The notes under the pieces were generated by a model. It had not been told where the DNA came from and did not search any database. It saw nothing but the letters and a program-made list of their open reading frames with translations. A stretch of 64,000 nt of DNA from positions 36,777,349 to 36,841,348 of the forward strand of contig CM038725.1 in assembly GCA_021613375.1 (NCBI GenBank), written 5' to 3'. Source of the DNA: Megaleporinus macrocephalus. Lineage: Eukaryota; Chordata; Actinopteri; Characiformes; Anostomidae. Both the position numbers and the translations under genes were made by a program. Shown one piece after another: positions 12,301 to 25,700 of the stretch. Positions within the stretch are counted from its first letter, which is position 1. Each line of letters begins with the position of its first letter.

Positions 12301-15300
12301 ATTCTTTTTTGTATCATATTAGCATTAAAGGCTTGGACTGTTACTACTGCTTTACACTGGCTGACCCTCAGTTTGGTTTCCATCCAAACGTTTCACAAGT
12401 TTCTGAAGAAAAAATGTGAATTAAGTTGTTTTCCCATGTTGAGTCAAGTTTATTGTTTAGCGTTTTTCACCACGATGTGGTCACAAATCATCTTTCCAGA
12501 AATTTGAAAACATGAAGTCACAGCATGTATCCCCCAGTGAGCAAGCCAGAGGCAACAGTGGCAAGAAAAACTCCCCCAGGCTGGAGGAAGAAACCTTGAG
12601 AGAAACCAGTACTCACTAGGGGAGACCCGTCCTCCTCTGATCAAATAGTATTTACAGTTTAAAAGCCAAGTTCAGAATAAAAGCTGAGAGGATCTCTTTT
12701 TGAAGACTGTATGGTAGAGGCAGTCTCTGACCGAGGCAGTCTCTGACTTAGGCAGTCTCTGAACGAGGCAGTCTCTCACTTAAGCTGTTCTCTTGGAAAG
12801 TAGGAGTGAGCTAAAACAGTCCCATCATATCTTAATGCTGGTACATCTGGATCCACCCATTGCAGTTATGTGAAGAAACTTTAGATGGCGTCGGTTACCA
12901 AGATCAGGGACTGCATTGAAACAGACAAGATGGAGAGAGACTCCAGCTCAGCTCACATACACCTGGCGAATTCCTCGTTCCACCTTAAATACCGCCAGAA
13001 TGTAACTGCCATACAGTTTAGAGTGGAACAGGAAATTCAGATGAGAAGCCCCCTGTAACCTGCTTTCACCAGAACACAAACCCACCAGACAGTTGTGGGA
13101 GAACAATCCGTTTTAATAGAGCTTCTGCTTAGAACATTTTAGAACGTGGAGCACCCTTTTGAAAGCTGTGCTCTAAGATTGGACCCTCGGTAGGGCCAGT
13201 CGTTTCCAGTTACCAGCCCCCTGGCCCGCCCACTGAACCTCCACTGTATTATATAAGCTGGTTGTGTGTGTGGAGTATACGGGGGTTGTGGATGAAAAGA
13301 AATCGGTGGAATTGGTTTAGTTTTCTTGAATCTGAAGCCTTAGGGTTAGATTTAGGGGTTAGGGGTTAAGGTTAGGGGTTAGGGGTTAGGGTTAGGGTTA
13401 GGGTTAGGGATTAGGTTCACAGGTCAGAATACTCCACACTAATACATCTCTCTCCGTCTGTCGGTCTAGGCTCCGAGGCGTATCCTGGAAGAGGAGGTGA
13501 TGGTGCGTTTGTCGTCCTGCAGTGACACCATCGTGCTACAGACCCCTCCTGTGCCTCCCCGTGTCTCTCTGGACCCCCCGTATGAGCGAGTGTTTCTGCT
13601 GGACCCTCAGTATCAGGACCCTGCGGCACTCAGAGTCAAGCTACCAGAGCTGAGTCAGAGCGCGGAGGCTTCAGGTACACACTGCATCATCAGCACCGTC
13701 TGAACGATTTGATGTTCATCTTCATTATAACTGGTTTACATATTAAATACAAGTCCGTCCATCTGAACGAATGGCTGATGAGTCATGTTGTGGGAACACA
13801 GCCACACGTTTCAGTATGTGCTTTAAAGGAGTGACGCTACGGGTCTGTCTCAAACCTTAGATCTCTGCCTAAGCTGTGTAAGTAACACTGACTCTGGTTC
13901 AGCTGTGTAAGTAACACTGACTCTGGATCAGCTGTGTAAGTATCACTGATTCTGGATCAGCTGTGTAGGTAGCACTGACTCTGGATCAGCTGTGTAAGTA
14001 GCACTGACTCTGGATCAGCTGTGTAAGTAACACTGACTCTGGATCAGCTGTGTAAGTATCACTGATTCTGGATCAGCTGTGTAGGTAGCACTGACTCTGG
14101 ATCAGCTGTGTAAGTAGCACTGACTCTGGATCAGCTGTGTAAGTATCACTGACTCTGGATCAGCTGTGTAAGCAGCACTGACTCTGGATCAGCTGTGTAA
14201 GTAGCACTGACTCTGGATCAGCTGTGTAAGTAACACTGACTCTGGATCAGCTGTGTAAGTAGCACTGACTCTGGATCAGCTGTGTAAGTAGCACTGACTC
14301 TGGATCAGCTGTGTAAGTAGCACTGACTCTGGATCAGCTGTGTAAGTAACACTGACTCTGGATCAGCTGTGTAAGTAGCACTGAGTCTGGATCAGCTGTG
14401 TAAGTAACACTGACTCTAGATCAGCTGTGTAAGTAGTGCACTGAGTCTGGATCAGCTGTGTAAGTAACACTGACTCTGGATCAGCTGTGTAAGTAGCACT
14501 GAGTCTGGATCAGCTGTGTAAGTAACACTGACTCTGGATCAGCTGTGTAAGTAACACTGACTCTAGATCAGCTGTGTAGGTAGCACTGAGTCTGGATCAG
14601 CTGTGTAAGTAACACTGACTCTGGATCAGCTGTGTAAGTAACACTGACTCTGGATCAGCTGTGTAAGTAGCACTGAGTCTGGATCAGCTGTGTAAGTAAC
14701 ACTGACTCTGGATCAGCTGTGTAGGTAGCACTGACTCTGGATCAGCTGTGTAAGTAGCACTGAGTCTGGATCAGCTGTGTAAGTAACACTGACTCTGGAT
14801 CAGCTGTGTAAGTAGCACTGACTCTGGATCAGCTATGTAAGTAACACTGACTCTGGATCAGCTGTGTAAGTAGCACTGTCTCTGTATCAGCTGTGTAACT
14901 AGCACTGAGTCTGGATCAGCTGTGTAAGTAACACTGACTCTGGATCAGCTGTGTAAGTATCACTGACTCTGGATCAGCTGTGTAGGTAGCACTGACTCTG
15001 GATCAGCTGTGTAAGTAGCACTGACTCTGGATCAGCTGTGTAAGTAGCACTGACTCTGGATCAGCTGTGTAAGTAGCACTGACTCTGGATCAGCTGTGTA
15101 AGTAGCACTGACTCTGGATCAGCTGTGTAAGTAGCACTGACTCTGGATCAGCTGTGTAAGTATCACTGACTCTGGATCAGCTGTGTAAGTAGCACTGACT
15201 CTGGATCAGCTGTGTAAGTATCACTGATCTGGATCAGCTGTGTAGGTAGCACTGACTCTGGATCAGCTGTGTAAGTAGCACTGACTCTGGATCAGCTGTG

Positions 15301-16719
15301 TAAGTAGCACTGACTCTGGATCAGCTGTGTAAGTATCACTGACTCTGGATCAGCTGTGTAAGTAGCACTGACTCTGGATCAGCTGTGTAAGGAGCAGCGT
15401 TTTCTCCTCATAAGACAGAAGACTGAGACGCTCTAGTTAGAGAGAGACTGGGTCACAGCTTGTTCCCGCCCACTGCACGTGACCGGTGTTTACTGACCTC
15501 AGCAGCGTCTCCTCAGCCTTCCAGCTCCATGGGTTCTCCTCTTGTGCGTTTCACTGCAGTGTTGAGGGTTGGTGCTCTGGGGGAAGGGAGTAGACGGGAG
15601 TTTCGAGGCGCTGCAGTCAGACGCCCACGGTTAAGAAGACGAGCGCTGCTGCTGATTACTTACATCTGAAAATGACGTCATTGCTCAGAGCTACGCTTGT
15701 GCTGGAGAAAGTTCTGCTTGTGTTGCAGCATGGGATCTTATCTGCTAAGGAACCGTTTGATGCCTCCTTACAATTCAGCCGAAGGAAGAACCTCAGTAGT
15801 CTGTGTATTTAAGGGATCTAAGAATTGGGACAGTCCATGTACTGTGACATAAAATGCTGTATATGTAGAAGCTTTGAAGGTTCTGAGACAGACCTGATGT
15901 GTCCGCTTGCACTTTATCCCTCCTATTGGACCTCTTTGCTCTCAGTTGTGGGGTTCTATTATGTTATGGATGTAAGTTCCTTCATATCTAGACCAGTACA
16001 CAGTCTGATAGGTTGTTTTCTGTAGCACAGAAACTTACAACAAGACTAAAGTACAGTCTTCCAGCACGTAACCCTGTAAACCATATATAGTAATATAGTC
16101 ATTGCTGTGTAAGACTAAGAGATTAAAAGAATAGAAAGATCTGTTTTGGTTCCTCTATTTGCGATGACTGTTGTCTGTCGCTCTTGACGACGAGCTGGCT
16201 GAGTGCAGTGCACTGCATACAGGGTCCGATCTCCTCTGTAATGAATCTAAAGCAGTGAGGTAAAGTAGCAGGGGGATAGTTTCAGGAGACTCCGCCTCCA
16301 GTTTGGCTTTAAAAATGATGGAAAGTGGGAGAGGCACTACGGACCTCCTGGGAGGGACCAGCGGGGGGGGCACTGTGGACCCAAAGAAAGCACAGAGAAA
16401 GTCACGCTGCTCTGTTTTCACGTGATTTGAATGTGTCTACAGAGAAAGTTTGTCTTTCTGTTCGTATGTTTAATCTCTACTTCTGTGGAATCCTGTTTGC
16501 ATGCTGCTGTCTATCTCTCTCTTTTGCTCTCGTACTCTTTCAGCGCCGTCCCTTCTTCCTCTGCCCTTTAACTTTCACATTCCCTTTGACCTCGGCTGAC
16601 CTCCGCCTGACCTCTTATTACCTTGGTGATGAGTCCTGACAGGGTAAGAGGTCACTCTACTGGTCTGATGTTACTGTTTAGAGTTATTTGTTGTCATTTC
16701 TGACTAACAGTCACTGATT

Positions 16720-16764
<45 letters not shown>

Positions 16765-19700
16765 CTGTCTCTCGTCCAGTTTGGACAGTTCAAGTCAGCT
16801 GTTGTTTATTTAGCAGAACAGGTTTTCACAAAGCCAATCATCTCACCAGATCATTAAGCAAGATAATAGTGTAATACAGGGCGAGTCAAAAGTCTCAGGA
16901 CACCCTTTTATTTTTCAGAACATTGCCTTAAAAAGCCGCCATATTGATTTAAGGGCAAGTTTTTCTGTGTTGATAACGTTTGAACCACCTTCCCATTGGA
17001 AAAACTTGGCATGGATCCAATATGGCGGCTTTCAAGATGTTCAGGACATAGCCTAAAAGATAGACCCCCTCACCCGTTAGTTGCTGGGGTATTCATATAC
17101 ATCATTTTCCATTTCCTTTCTGAAATATAAGGCTGTCCTGAGACTTTTGACTCACCCTGTATGTAATTCTAATATAATAATGTAATAATTTATTCTGTCA
17201 CTGTTAATCAGCGATAACTAGTGGTCATTTAGTGTCTGTAAGAAACTTCTCATGGTCGACTCACACTAGACAACTCGTACCCGTGTCCGAGCACGTTTGA
17301 TCCCCAAAGACCAGATCGTTTCACTAAACCGACCCACCTCTTCAAGGAGTTCAGTTCAGCTGGACTCAACCTCAGTACAGACCCAGTGTGGTCACTAACG
17401 GAGACCAAGCTCAGAACAAGAACCCGTAACTGCTGCATCTGTCCCGTTAAACTCACCCGGAATCACTCTGGTCCCTTGTGTGAGAAAGTCCTGCTGCATC
17501 ATTTAAGGTGGAACTGAACCATTTTAAACTCTTAGTTTCTAGTCACTATCAGAAGCCTGTGATTGTTTTAAATGAGTTTGTCTTTCTATTAGGATTTAAA
17601 TTTTTATCTTATTTGTTTATTTTTATGTATTTTATGTTTATTTTATTTTTTTATTATATATATTGTTTTAATGAGATTGTTTTATTAGTATTTACATTTT
17701 TTATTATCTTATTTTTTATTTGTATGTATTTTATGTTTATTTTATATTCTTTTATTCAATTTTTCTAAAAAAAAATTACATTTAATTCTATGCATCTATA
17801 TTAAATGTTTACTTTAATTGGTATTTTTATTTATTATTATTTTTTGCTCATTTTGCTTTCAATCCCTTAAAATGTAAATGCTCAGCTGCATTGAAAATGA
17901 GGGTCACCCCTCAATGTATTTCCGAGATAAAGGTTGCTTGATTAATTGATTGATTGATTATAGCAGCTCCTCCGTCGCTGCAGTATCTCTGTGTACTAAT
18001 ACGATACAGCTCTCATATACACACCTGCTCTCTAAAGATCTTCCCTCTGATTCGTTCAGTGTGAATAAAGCTCCGCCCCCACAGTGAACACCAAGTGCAG
18101 GTACACGGCTACACACGCCACTTACAGTTCAACTACAAACCTAGATTACGGATATAACGACCCTGAGAGTGATTACGTAAGCGACTGAGGCCAGAACATT
18201 AAGCGCAATGTGAGTGCAGGCCAGCAGGGGGTGGTGGGGAGGCGGGGGCCAATCGTGCTTGGGCGCGGAACAAGGCATCCATGCCCTGTGTGAGTGCGAC
18301 CTTAGCTATAAACATTGACATTGTAGAAGAATGAGTGGAAGTAATATTTATTTATAAATACTATAAAGTATATATAATACGTTATATAAACGTATGTGTT
18401 GTTGGTCTTGTTCTCTCTCCAGAGTGCGGCGGCGGCTATGCTGAGCCTGATATCACCCAGTGCACCCCCCATCAGGGCTTCCAGACCAGCGTGCCGCACT
18501 ACGCCGAGACCGACATCGTGAACCTGCAGGGAGTCACTGGGAGCAACATGTATGCCGTCCCAGCGGTTACGGTTGACTCGCTGACCAGGAAGGACATCTC
18601 GGTGGCCGAGTTTCCACGGGAACGCCTCATCTTCCGAGAGAAGCTCGGGGAGGGCCAGTTTGGGGAGGTGAGTTGGAGTAACTGCGTGGACCGGACAGGA
18701 GCGAGTCAGCGCACTAAACCCAGCTGAAATTACAGAGTACCTCCAGTGAGCTCTCCCTGATTTACCGCCCACGTCTGCTGCTGACCACGTTATGAATCTA
18801 AGCAAACGTGGACGTGAGATCTTGGCAGGAAGTCAGTTCAGCTCAGTTCAGTGGAACTCTCCTAATCCGTTTCATATGAGGTGGGTTAGACCTGATCTCC
18901 TGTGGGCTGTAAATATGTGCTGTTCATTGTGAGTGAGTCACCTGTTTGCTGTGTCCAGGTGCACCTGTGCGAGGCGGAGGGTCTCCCGGAGTTTCTGGGG
19001 GAGGGAGCCCCGTTACCGGAGCAGGACGGGAGAGCTGTGCTGGTGGCCGTAAAACAGCTCCGAGCGGACGCCACCAGTAACGCCAGGTCAGCTCTACTGC
19101 TCTACCTCACAGCGTTACAGAGAGTTACTACAGCTCTGTATAGAAACTGTACAGCTTTTAACCAATAATGATTTATGTTGCAGCTCTGTAGATATTAGTA
19201 CAGTTCTAGACTGCAGCTCTGTAGATAATTAGTACAGCTCTATACTGCAGCTCTGTAGATATTAGTACAGCTCTATACTGCAGCTCTGTAGATATTAATA
19301 CAGCTCTAGACTGCAGCTCTGTAGATATTAATACAGCTCTATACTGCAGCTCTGTAGATAACAGTACAGCTCTATACTGCAGCTCTGTAGATATTAGTAC
19401 AGCTCTATACTGCAGCTCTGTAGATATTAATACAGCTCTAGACTGCAGCTCTGTAGATATTAGTACAGCTCTATACTGCAGCTCTGTAGATATTAATACA
19501 GCTCTATACTGCAGCTCTGTAGATATTAGTACAGTTCTAGACTGCAGCTCTGTAGATAACAGTACAGCTCTATACTGCAGCTCTGTAGATATTAGTACAG
19601 CTCTATACTGCAGCTCTGTAGATAATTAGTACAGCTCTATACTGCAGCTCTGTAGATATTAATACAGCTCTATACTGCAGCTCTGTAGATATTAATACAG

Positions 19701-22700
19701 CTCTATACTGCAGCTCTGTAGATATTAGTACAGTTCTAGACTGCAGCTCTGTAGGTAACAGTACAGCTCTATACTGCAGCTCTGTAGATATTAGTACAGC
19801 TCTATACTGCAGCTCTGTAGATAATTAGTACAGCTCTATACTGCAGCTCTGTAGATATTAATACAGCTCTATACTGCAGCTCTGTAGATATTAATACAGC
19901 TCTATACTGCAGCTCTGTAGATATTAGTACAGCTCTATACTGCAGCTCTGTAGATAACAGTACAGCTCTATACTGCAGCTCTGTTTACAGTACAGCTCTA
20001 TACTGCAGCTCTGTAGATAACAGTACAGCTCTATACTGCAGCTCTGTTTACAGTACAGCTCTATACTGCAGCTCTGTAGATATTAGTACAGCTCTATACT
20101 GCAGCTCTGTAGATAATTAGTACAGCTCTATACTGCAGCTCTGTAGATAATTAGTACAGCTCTATACTGCAGCTCTGTAGATATTAGTACAGCTCTATAC
20201 TGCAGCTCTGTAGATATTAGTACAGCTCTATACTGCAGCTCTGTAGATATTAGTACAGCTCTATACTGCAGCTCTGTAGATATTAATACAGCTCTATACT
20301 GCAGCTCTGTAGATATTAGTACAGCTCTATACTGCAGCTCTGTAGATATTAGTACAGCTCTAGACTGCAGCTCTGTAGATATTAGTACAGCTCTATACTG
20401 CAGCTCTGTAGATATTAATACAGCTCTAGACTGCAGCTCTGTAGATAATTAGTACAGCTCTATACTGCAGCTCTGTAGATATTAGTACAGCTCTATACTG
20501 CAGCTCTGTAGATATTAATACAGCTCTATACTGCAGCTCTGTAGATATTAGTACAGCTCTATACTGCAGCTCTGTAGATATTAGTACAGCTCTATACTGC
20601 AGCTCTGTAGATAATTAGTACAGCTCTATACTGCAGCTCTGTAGATATTAGTACAGCTCTATACTGCAGCTCTGTAGATATTAGTACAGCTATATACTGC
20701 AGCTCTGTAGATATTAATACAGCTCTATACTGCAGCTCTGTAGATATTAATACAGCTCTATACTGCAGCTCTGTAGATATTAGTACAGCTCTATACTGCA
20801 GCTCTGTAGATATTAATACAGCTCTATACTGCAGTTCTGTAGATATTAGTACAGCTCTATACTGCAGCTCTGTAGATATTAATACAGCTCTATACTGCAG
20901 CTCTGTAGATATTAGTACAGCTCTATACTGCAGCTCTGTAGATATTAGTACAGCTCTATACTGCAGCTCTGTAGATATTAGTACAGCTCTATACTGCAGC
21001 TCTGTAGATATTAATACAGCTCTATACTGCAGCTCTGTAGATATTAATACAGCTCTATACTGCAGCTCTGTAGATAATTAGTACAGCTCTATACTGCAGC
21101 TCTGTAGATATTAATACAGCTCTATACTGCAGCTCTGTAGATATTAATACAGCTCTATACTGCAGTTCTGTAGATATTAGTACAGCTCTATACTGCAGCT
21201 CTGTAGATATTAATACAGCTCTATACTGCAGCTCTGTAGATATTAGTACAGCTCTATACTGCAGCTCTGTAGATATTAGTACAGTTCTAGACTGCAGCTC
21301 TGTAGATATTAGTACAGCTCTATACTGCAGCTCTGTAGATATTAGTACAGTTCTAGACTGCAGCTCTGTAGATATTAGTACAGCTCTATACTGCAGCTCT
21401 GTAGATATTAGTACAGCTCTATACTGCAGCTCTGTAGATATTAGTACAGCTCTATACTGCAGCTCTGTTTACAGTACAGCTCTATACTGCAGCTCTGTAG
21501 ATAACAGTACAGCTCTATACTGCAGCTCTGTTTACAGTACAGCTCTATACTGCAGCTCTGTAGATATTAGTACAGCTCTAGACTGCAGCTCTGTAGATAT
21601 TAGTACAGCTCTAGACTGCAGCTCTGTAGATATTAGTACAGCTCTATACTGCAGCTCTGTAGATATTAATACAGCTCTATACTGCAGCTCTGTAGATATT
21701 AGTACAGCTCTATACTGCAGCTCTGTAGATATTAATACAGCTCTATACTGCAGCTCTGTAGATATTAGTACAGCTCTATACTGCAGCTCTGTTTACAGTA
21801 CAGCTCTATACTGCAGCTCTGTAGATAACAGTACAGCTCTATACTGCAGCTCTGTTTACAGTACAGCTCTATACTGCAGCTCTGTTTACAGTACAGCTCT
21901 AGACTGCAGCTCTGTAGATATTAGTACAGCTCTATACTGCAGCTCTGTAGATATTAATACAGCTCTATACTGCAGCTCTGTAGATATTAGTACAGCTCTA
22001 TACTGCAGCTCTGTAGATATTAATACAGCTCTATACTGCAGCTCTGTAGATATTAATACAGCTCTATACTGCAGCTCTGTAGATATTAGTACAGCTCTAG
22101 ACTGCAGCTCTGTAGATATTAGTACAGCTCTATACTGCAGCTCTGTAGATATTAATACAGCTCTATACTGCAGCTCTGTAGATATTAGTACAGCTCTATA
22201 CTGCAGCTCTGTAGATATTAGTACAGCTCTATACTGCAGCTCTGTAGATATTAATACAGCTCTAGACTGCAGCTCTGTAGATATTAGTACAGCTCTATAC
22301 TGCAGCTCTGTAGATATTAATACAGCTCTATACTGCAGCTCTGTAGATATTAGTACAGTTCTAGACTGCAGCTCTGTAGATAACAGTACAGCTCTATACT
22401 GCAGCTCTGTAGATATTAGTACAGCTCTATACTGCAGCTCTGTAGATATTAGTACAGCTCTATACTGCAGCTCTGTAGATAATTAGTACAGCTCTATACT
22501 GCAGCTCTGTAGATATTAATACAGCTCTATACTGCAGCTCTGTAGATATTAATACAGCTCTATACTGCAGCTCTGTAGATATTAGTACAGTTCTAGACTG
22601 CAGCTCTGTAGGTAACAGTACAGCTCTATACTGCAGCTCTGTAGATATTAGTACAGTTCTAGACTGCAGCTCTGTAGATATTAGTACAGCTCTATACTGC

Positions 22701-25700
22701 AGCTCTGTAGATATTAGTACAGCTCTATACTGCAGCTCTGTAGATATTAGTACAGCTCTATACTGCAGCTCTGTTTACAGTACAGCTCTATACTGCAGCT
22801 CTGTAGATAACAGTACAGCTCTATACTGCAGCTCTGTTTACAGTACAGCTCTATACTGCAGCTCTGTAGATATTAATACAGCTCTATACTGCAGCTCTGT
22901 AGATATTAGTACAGCTCTAGACTGCAGCTCTGTAGATATTAATACAGCTCTATACTGCAGCTCTGTAGATATTAGTACAGCTCTATACTGCAGCTCTGTA
23001 GATATTAATACAGCTCTATACTGCAGCTCTGTAGATATTAGTACAGCTCTATACTGCAGCTCTGTAGATATTAGTACAGCTCTATACTGCAGCTCTGTAG
23101 ATAACAGTACAGCTCTATACTGCAGCTCTGTAGATATTAATACAGCTCTATACTGCAGCTCTGTAGATATTAGTACAGCTCTATACTGCAGCTCTGTAGA
23201 TATTAGTACAGCTCTATACTGCAGCTCTGTAGATATTAGTACAGCTCTATACTGCAGCTCTGTAGATATTAATACAGCTCTATACTGCAGCTCTGTAGAT
23301 ATTAGTACAGCTCTATACTGCAGCTCTGTAGATATTAATACAGCTCTATACTGCAGCTCTGTAGATATTAGTACAGCTCTATACTGCAGCTCTGTAGATA
23401 TTAGTACAGCTCTATACTGCAGCTCTGTAGATATTAATACAGCTCTATACTGCAGTTCTGTAGATATTAGTACAGCTCTATACTGCAGCTCTGTAGATAT
23501 TAGTACAGCTCTATACTGCATACAATACAGCCCATACCTCTGTACAGTAGCTCTATATTATAGCTCTACTGTAGAGGTCTATCCTGCAGCTCTAGCTCTG
23601 CACTGCAGCTCTATCTTCTTTATTTTTCTGTGTTAGTTTCGTAGCTGAAGCCCTGGGGGCAGGTTTTCTAGAGGCTGTGTGTGCAGGGACACACCCTTCA
23701 GGTTCTCCTGGCAGAGAGGAAGCTCTGTTATTGTGAATGTCTCTTTGCAGAGCCAGCCAGGAGAACGAGTCAAATCAACTTCATGTTCTTACACACACAC
23801 ACACACACACTCACACACACTCACACAAACAAACCCTCGTTAGTGACCTCGCTGTCGTGCTCCCTCCGTTAGGAACGACTTCCTGAAGGAGATAAAGATC
23901 ATGTCTCGTCTGAATGACCCGAACATCATCCAGCTGCTGTGTGTGTGCGTGCACTCTGACCCGCTGTGCATGGTGACGGAGTACATGGAGAACGGAGATC
24001 TGAACATGTTCCTCTCGCAGAGAGAGATCGAGAGCACGCTTACACACGCCAACAACATCCCCTCCGTCAGGTCAGCCTCCTCTGATCATCCTCCCGTTAA
24101 AGCCCCCTATAGAGATACATGATGAGGAGCAGATCAGCCTGCCCGTTAATGCTCCTGGTTGATCTCCTGTGTCTCTGTAGCATGGCAGACCTGCTGCACA
24201 TGGCGGTTCAGATAGCGTCGGGGATGAAGTATTTGGCCTCCCTGAACTTCGTCCATCGCGACCTGGCCACGAGGAACTGCCTCCTGGACCGGCAGCTCAC
24301 CATAAAGATCTCAGACTTCGGCATGAGCAGAAACCTGTACAGCAGCGACTACTACCGCATACAGGGCCGCGCCGTGCTGCCCATACGCTGGATGGCCTGG
24401 GAGAGCATCCTGCTGGTGAGGTTTCAGGGGGCCGTTGATCGTGGAAGGTGGGTCCGCGTCTCTTGTAGTGTTGAACTAAGCGTGTGTGTGTTTCAGGGTA
24501 AGTTCACCACCGCCAGCGATGTGTGGGCGTTCGGCGTGACCCTGTGGGAGATCTTCTCTCTGTGTACAGAGCAGCCCTACAGTCTACTGACGGACGAGCA
24601 GGTCATCGAGAACAGCGGGGAGTTCTTCAGGAACCAGGGCCGACAGGTACAGGTGTCCTACAGACACACAGACTGATCATAGCTTCATCCTTCCATAAGT
24701 AAATATTACAAACATCAGTGAACATCAGAAACATGCAGCATGTCTGACTGTCTCCGTCCCACCTCCTGTCCCACTCAGTCCTACTGTTTCACCTCCTGTC
24801 CCACTCTATCCTACTGTCTCACATTCTGTCCCACTCAGTCCTACTGTCTCACCTCCTGTCCCATTCTGTCCTACTATCTCACTTAGTCCTACTGTCCCAC
24901 CTCCTGTCCCACTCAGTCCTACTGTCCCACCTCCTGTCCCATTCAGTTCTACTGTTTCACCTCCTGTCCCACTCTGTCCTACAGTCTCACTTCCTGTCCT
25001 ACTCAGTTCTACTGTCCCACCTCCTGTCCCACTCTGTCCTACTGTCTCACCTCCTGTCCCACTCAGTCCTACTGTCCCACCTCCTGTCCCACTCAGTTCT
25101 ACTGTTTCACCTCCTGCCCCACTCTGTTCTACTGTCTCACATTCTGTCCCACTCAGTCCTACTGTCCCACCTCCTGTCCCACTCAGTCCTACTGTCCCAC
25201 CTCCTGCCCCACTCTGTTCTACTGTCTCACTTCCTGTCCTACTCATTTCTACTGTCCCACCTCCTGTCCCACTCAGTTCTACTGTTTCACCTCCTGTCCC
25301 ACTCTATCCTACTATCTCACATTCTGTCCCACTCAGTCCTACTGTTTTGTACTTCCTTTTCCAATCCATCCTACTGTCTCACCTCCTGTCCTACCCAGTC
25401 CTACTGTCCCACCTCCTGTCCCACCTTCTGTCCCACTTTATTGCACTTCCTGTCCCAACTTCTGTCCCACTCTATTGTGCTGCCTGTTCCTCTCTGTCCC
25501 AACTTCTGTCCCACTCTGTTGCATGTCCTGCCACTCTGTCTCTGATCCTATCCCACCCTTTCTCACGTTCTGTCACACTCTGTCCCATCTCCTGTCCCAC
25601 ACTATCACATCTCTTGTCCCACTACCTGTCCCACTCTATTGCACTTTTTGTCCCACTCTGTCCCAACTTCTGTCCCACTGTGTTGCACTTCCTGCCCCAC

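Larger units (their letters stand above)
11983..13469 (+). other. ddr2l intron with dispersed repeats and telomere-like tract
   Basis: The intron contains a fish dispersed-repeat fragment (12437-12650), a palindrome-family fragment (12965-13040) and a TTAGGG tract (13339-13415). Nothing is recognised in 11990-12430, 12650-12960 or 13045-13335. Confidence 0.6.

Noticed and set aside
13470..13674. Assignment of the receptor to DDR1
   Set aside because: The juxtamembrane exon lacks the long proline-rich DDR1 insert and aligns along its length with DDR2.
22838..23521. 227-codon minus-strand frame of [11 protein letters not shown] repeats
   Set aside because: By-product of the 33-bp array inside a ddr2l intron; the frame is lost wherever units of other lengths occur.
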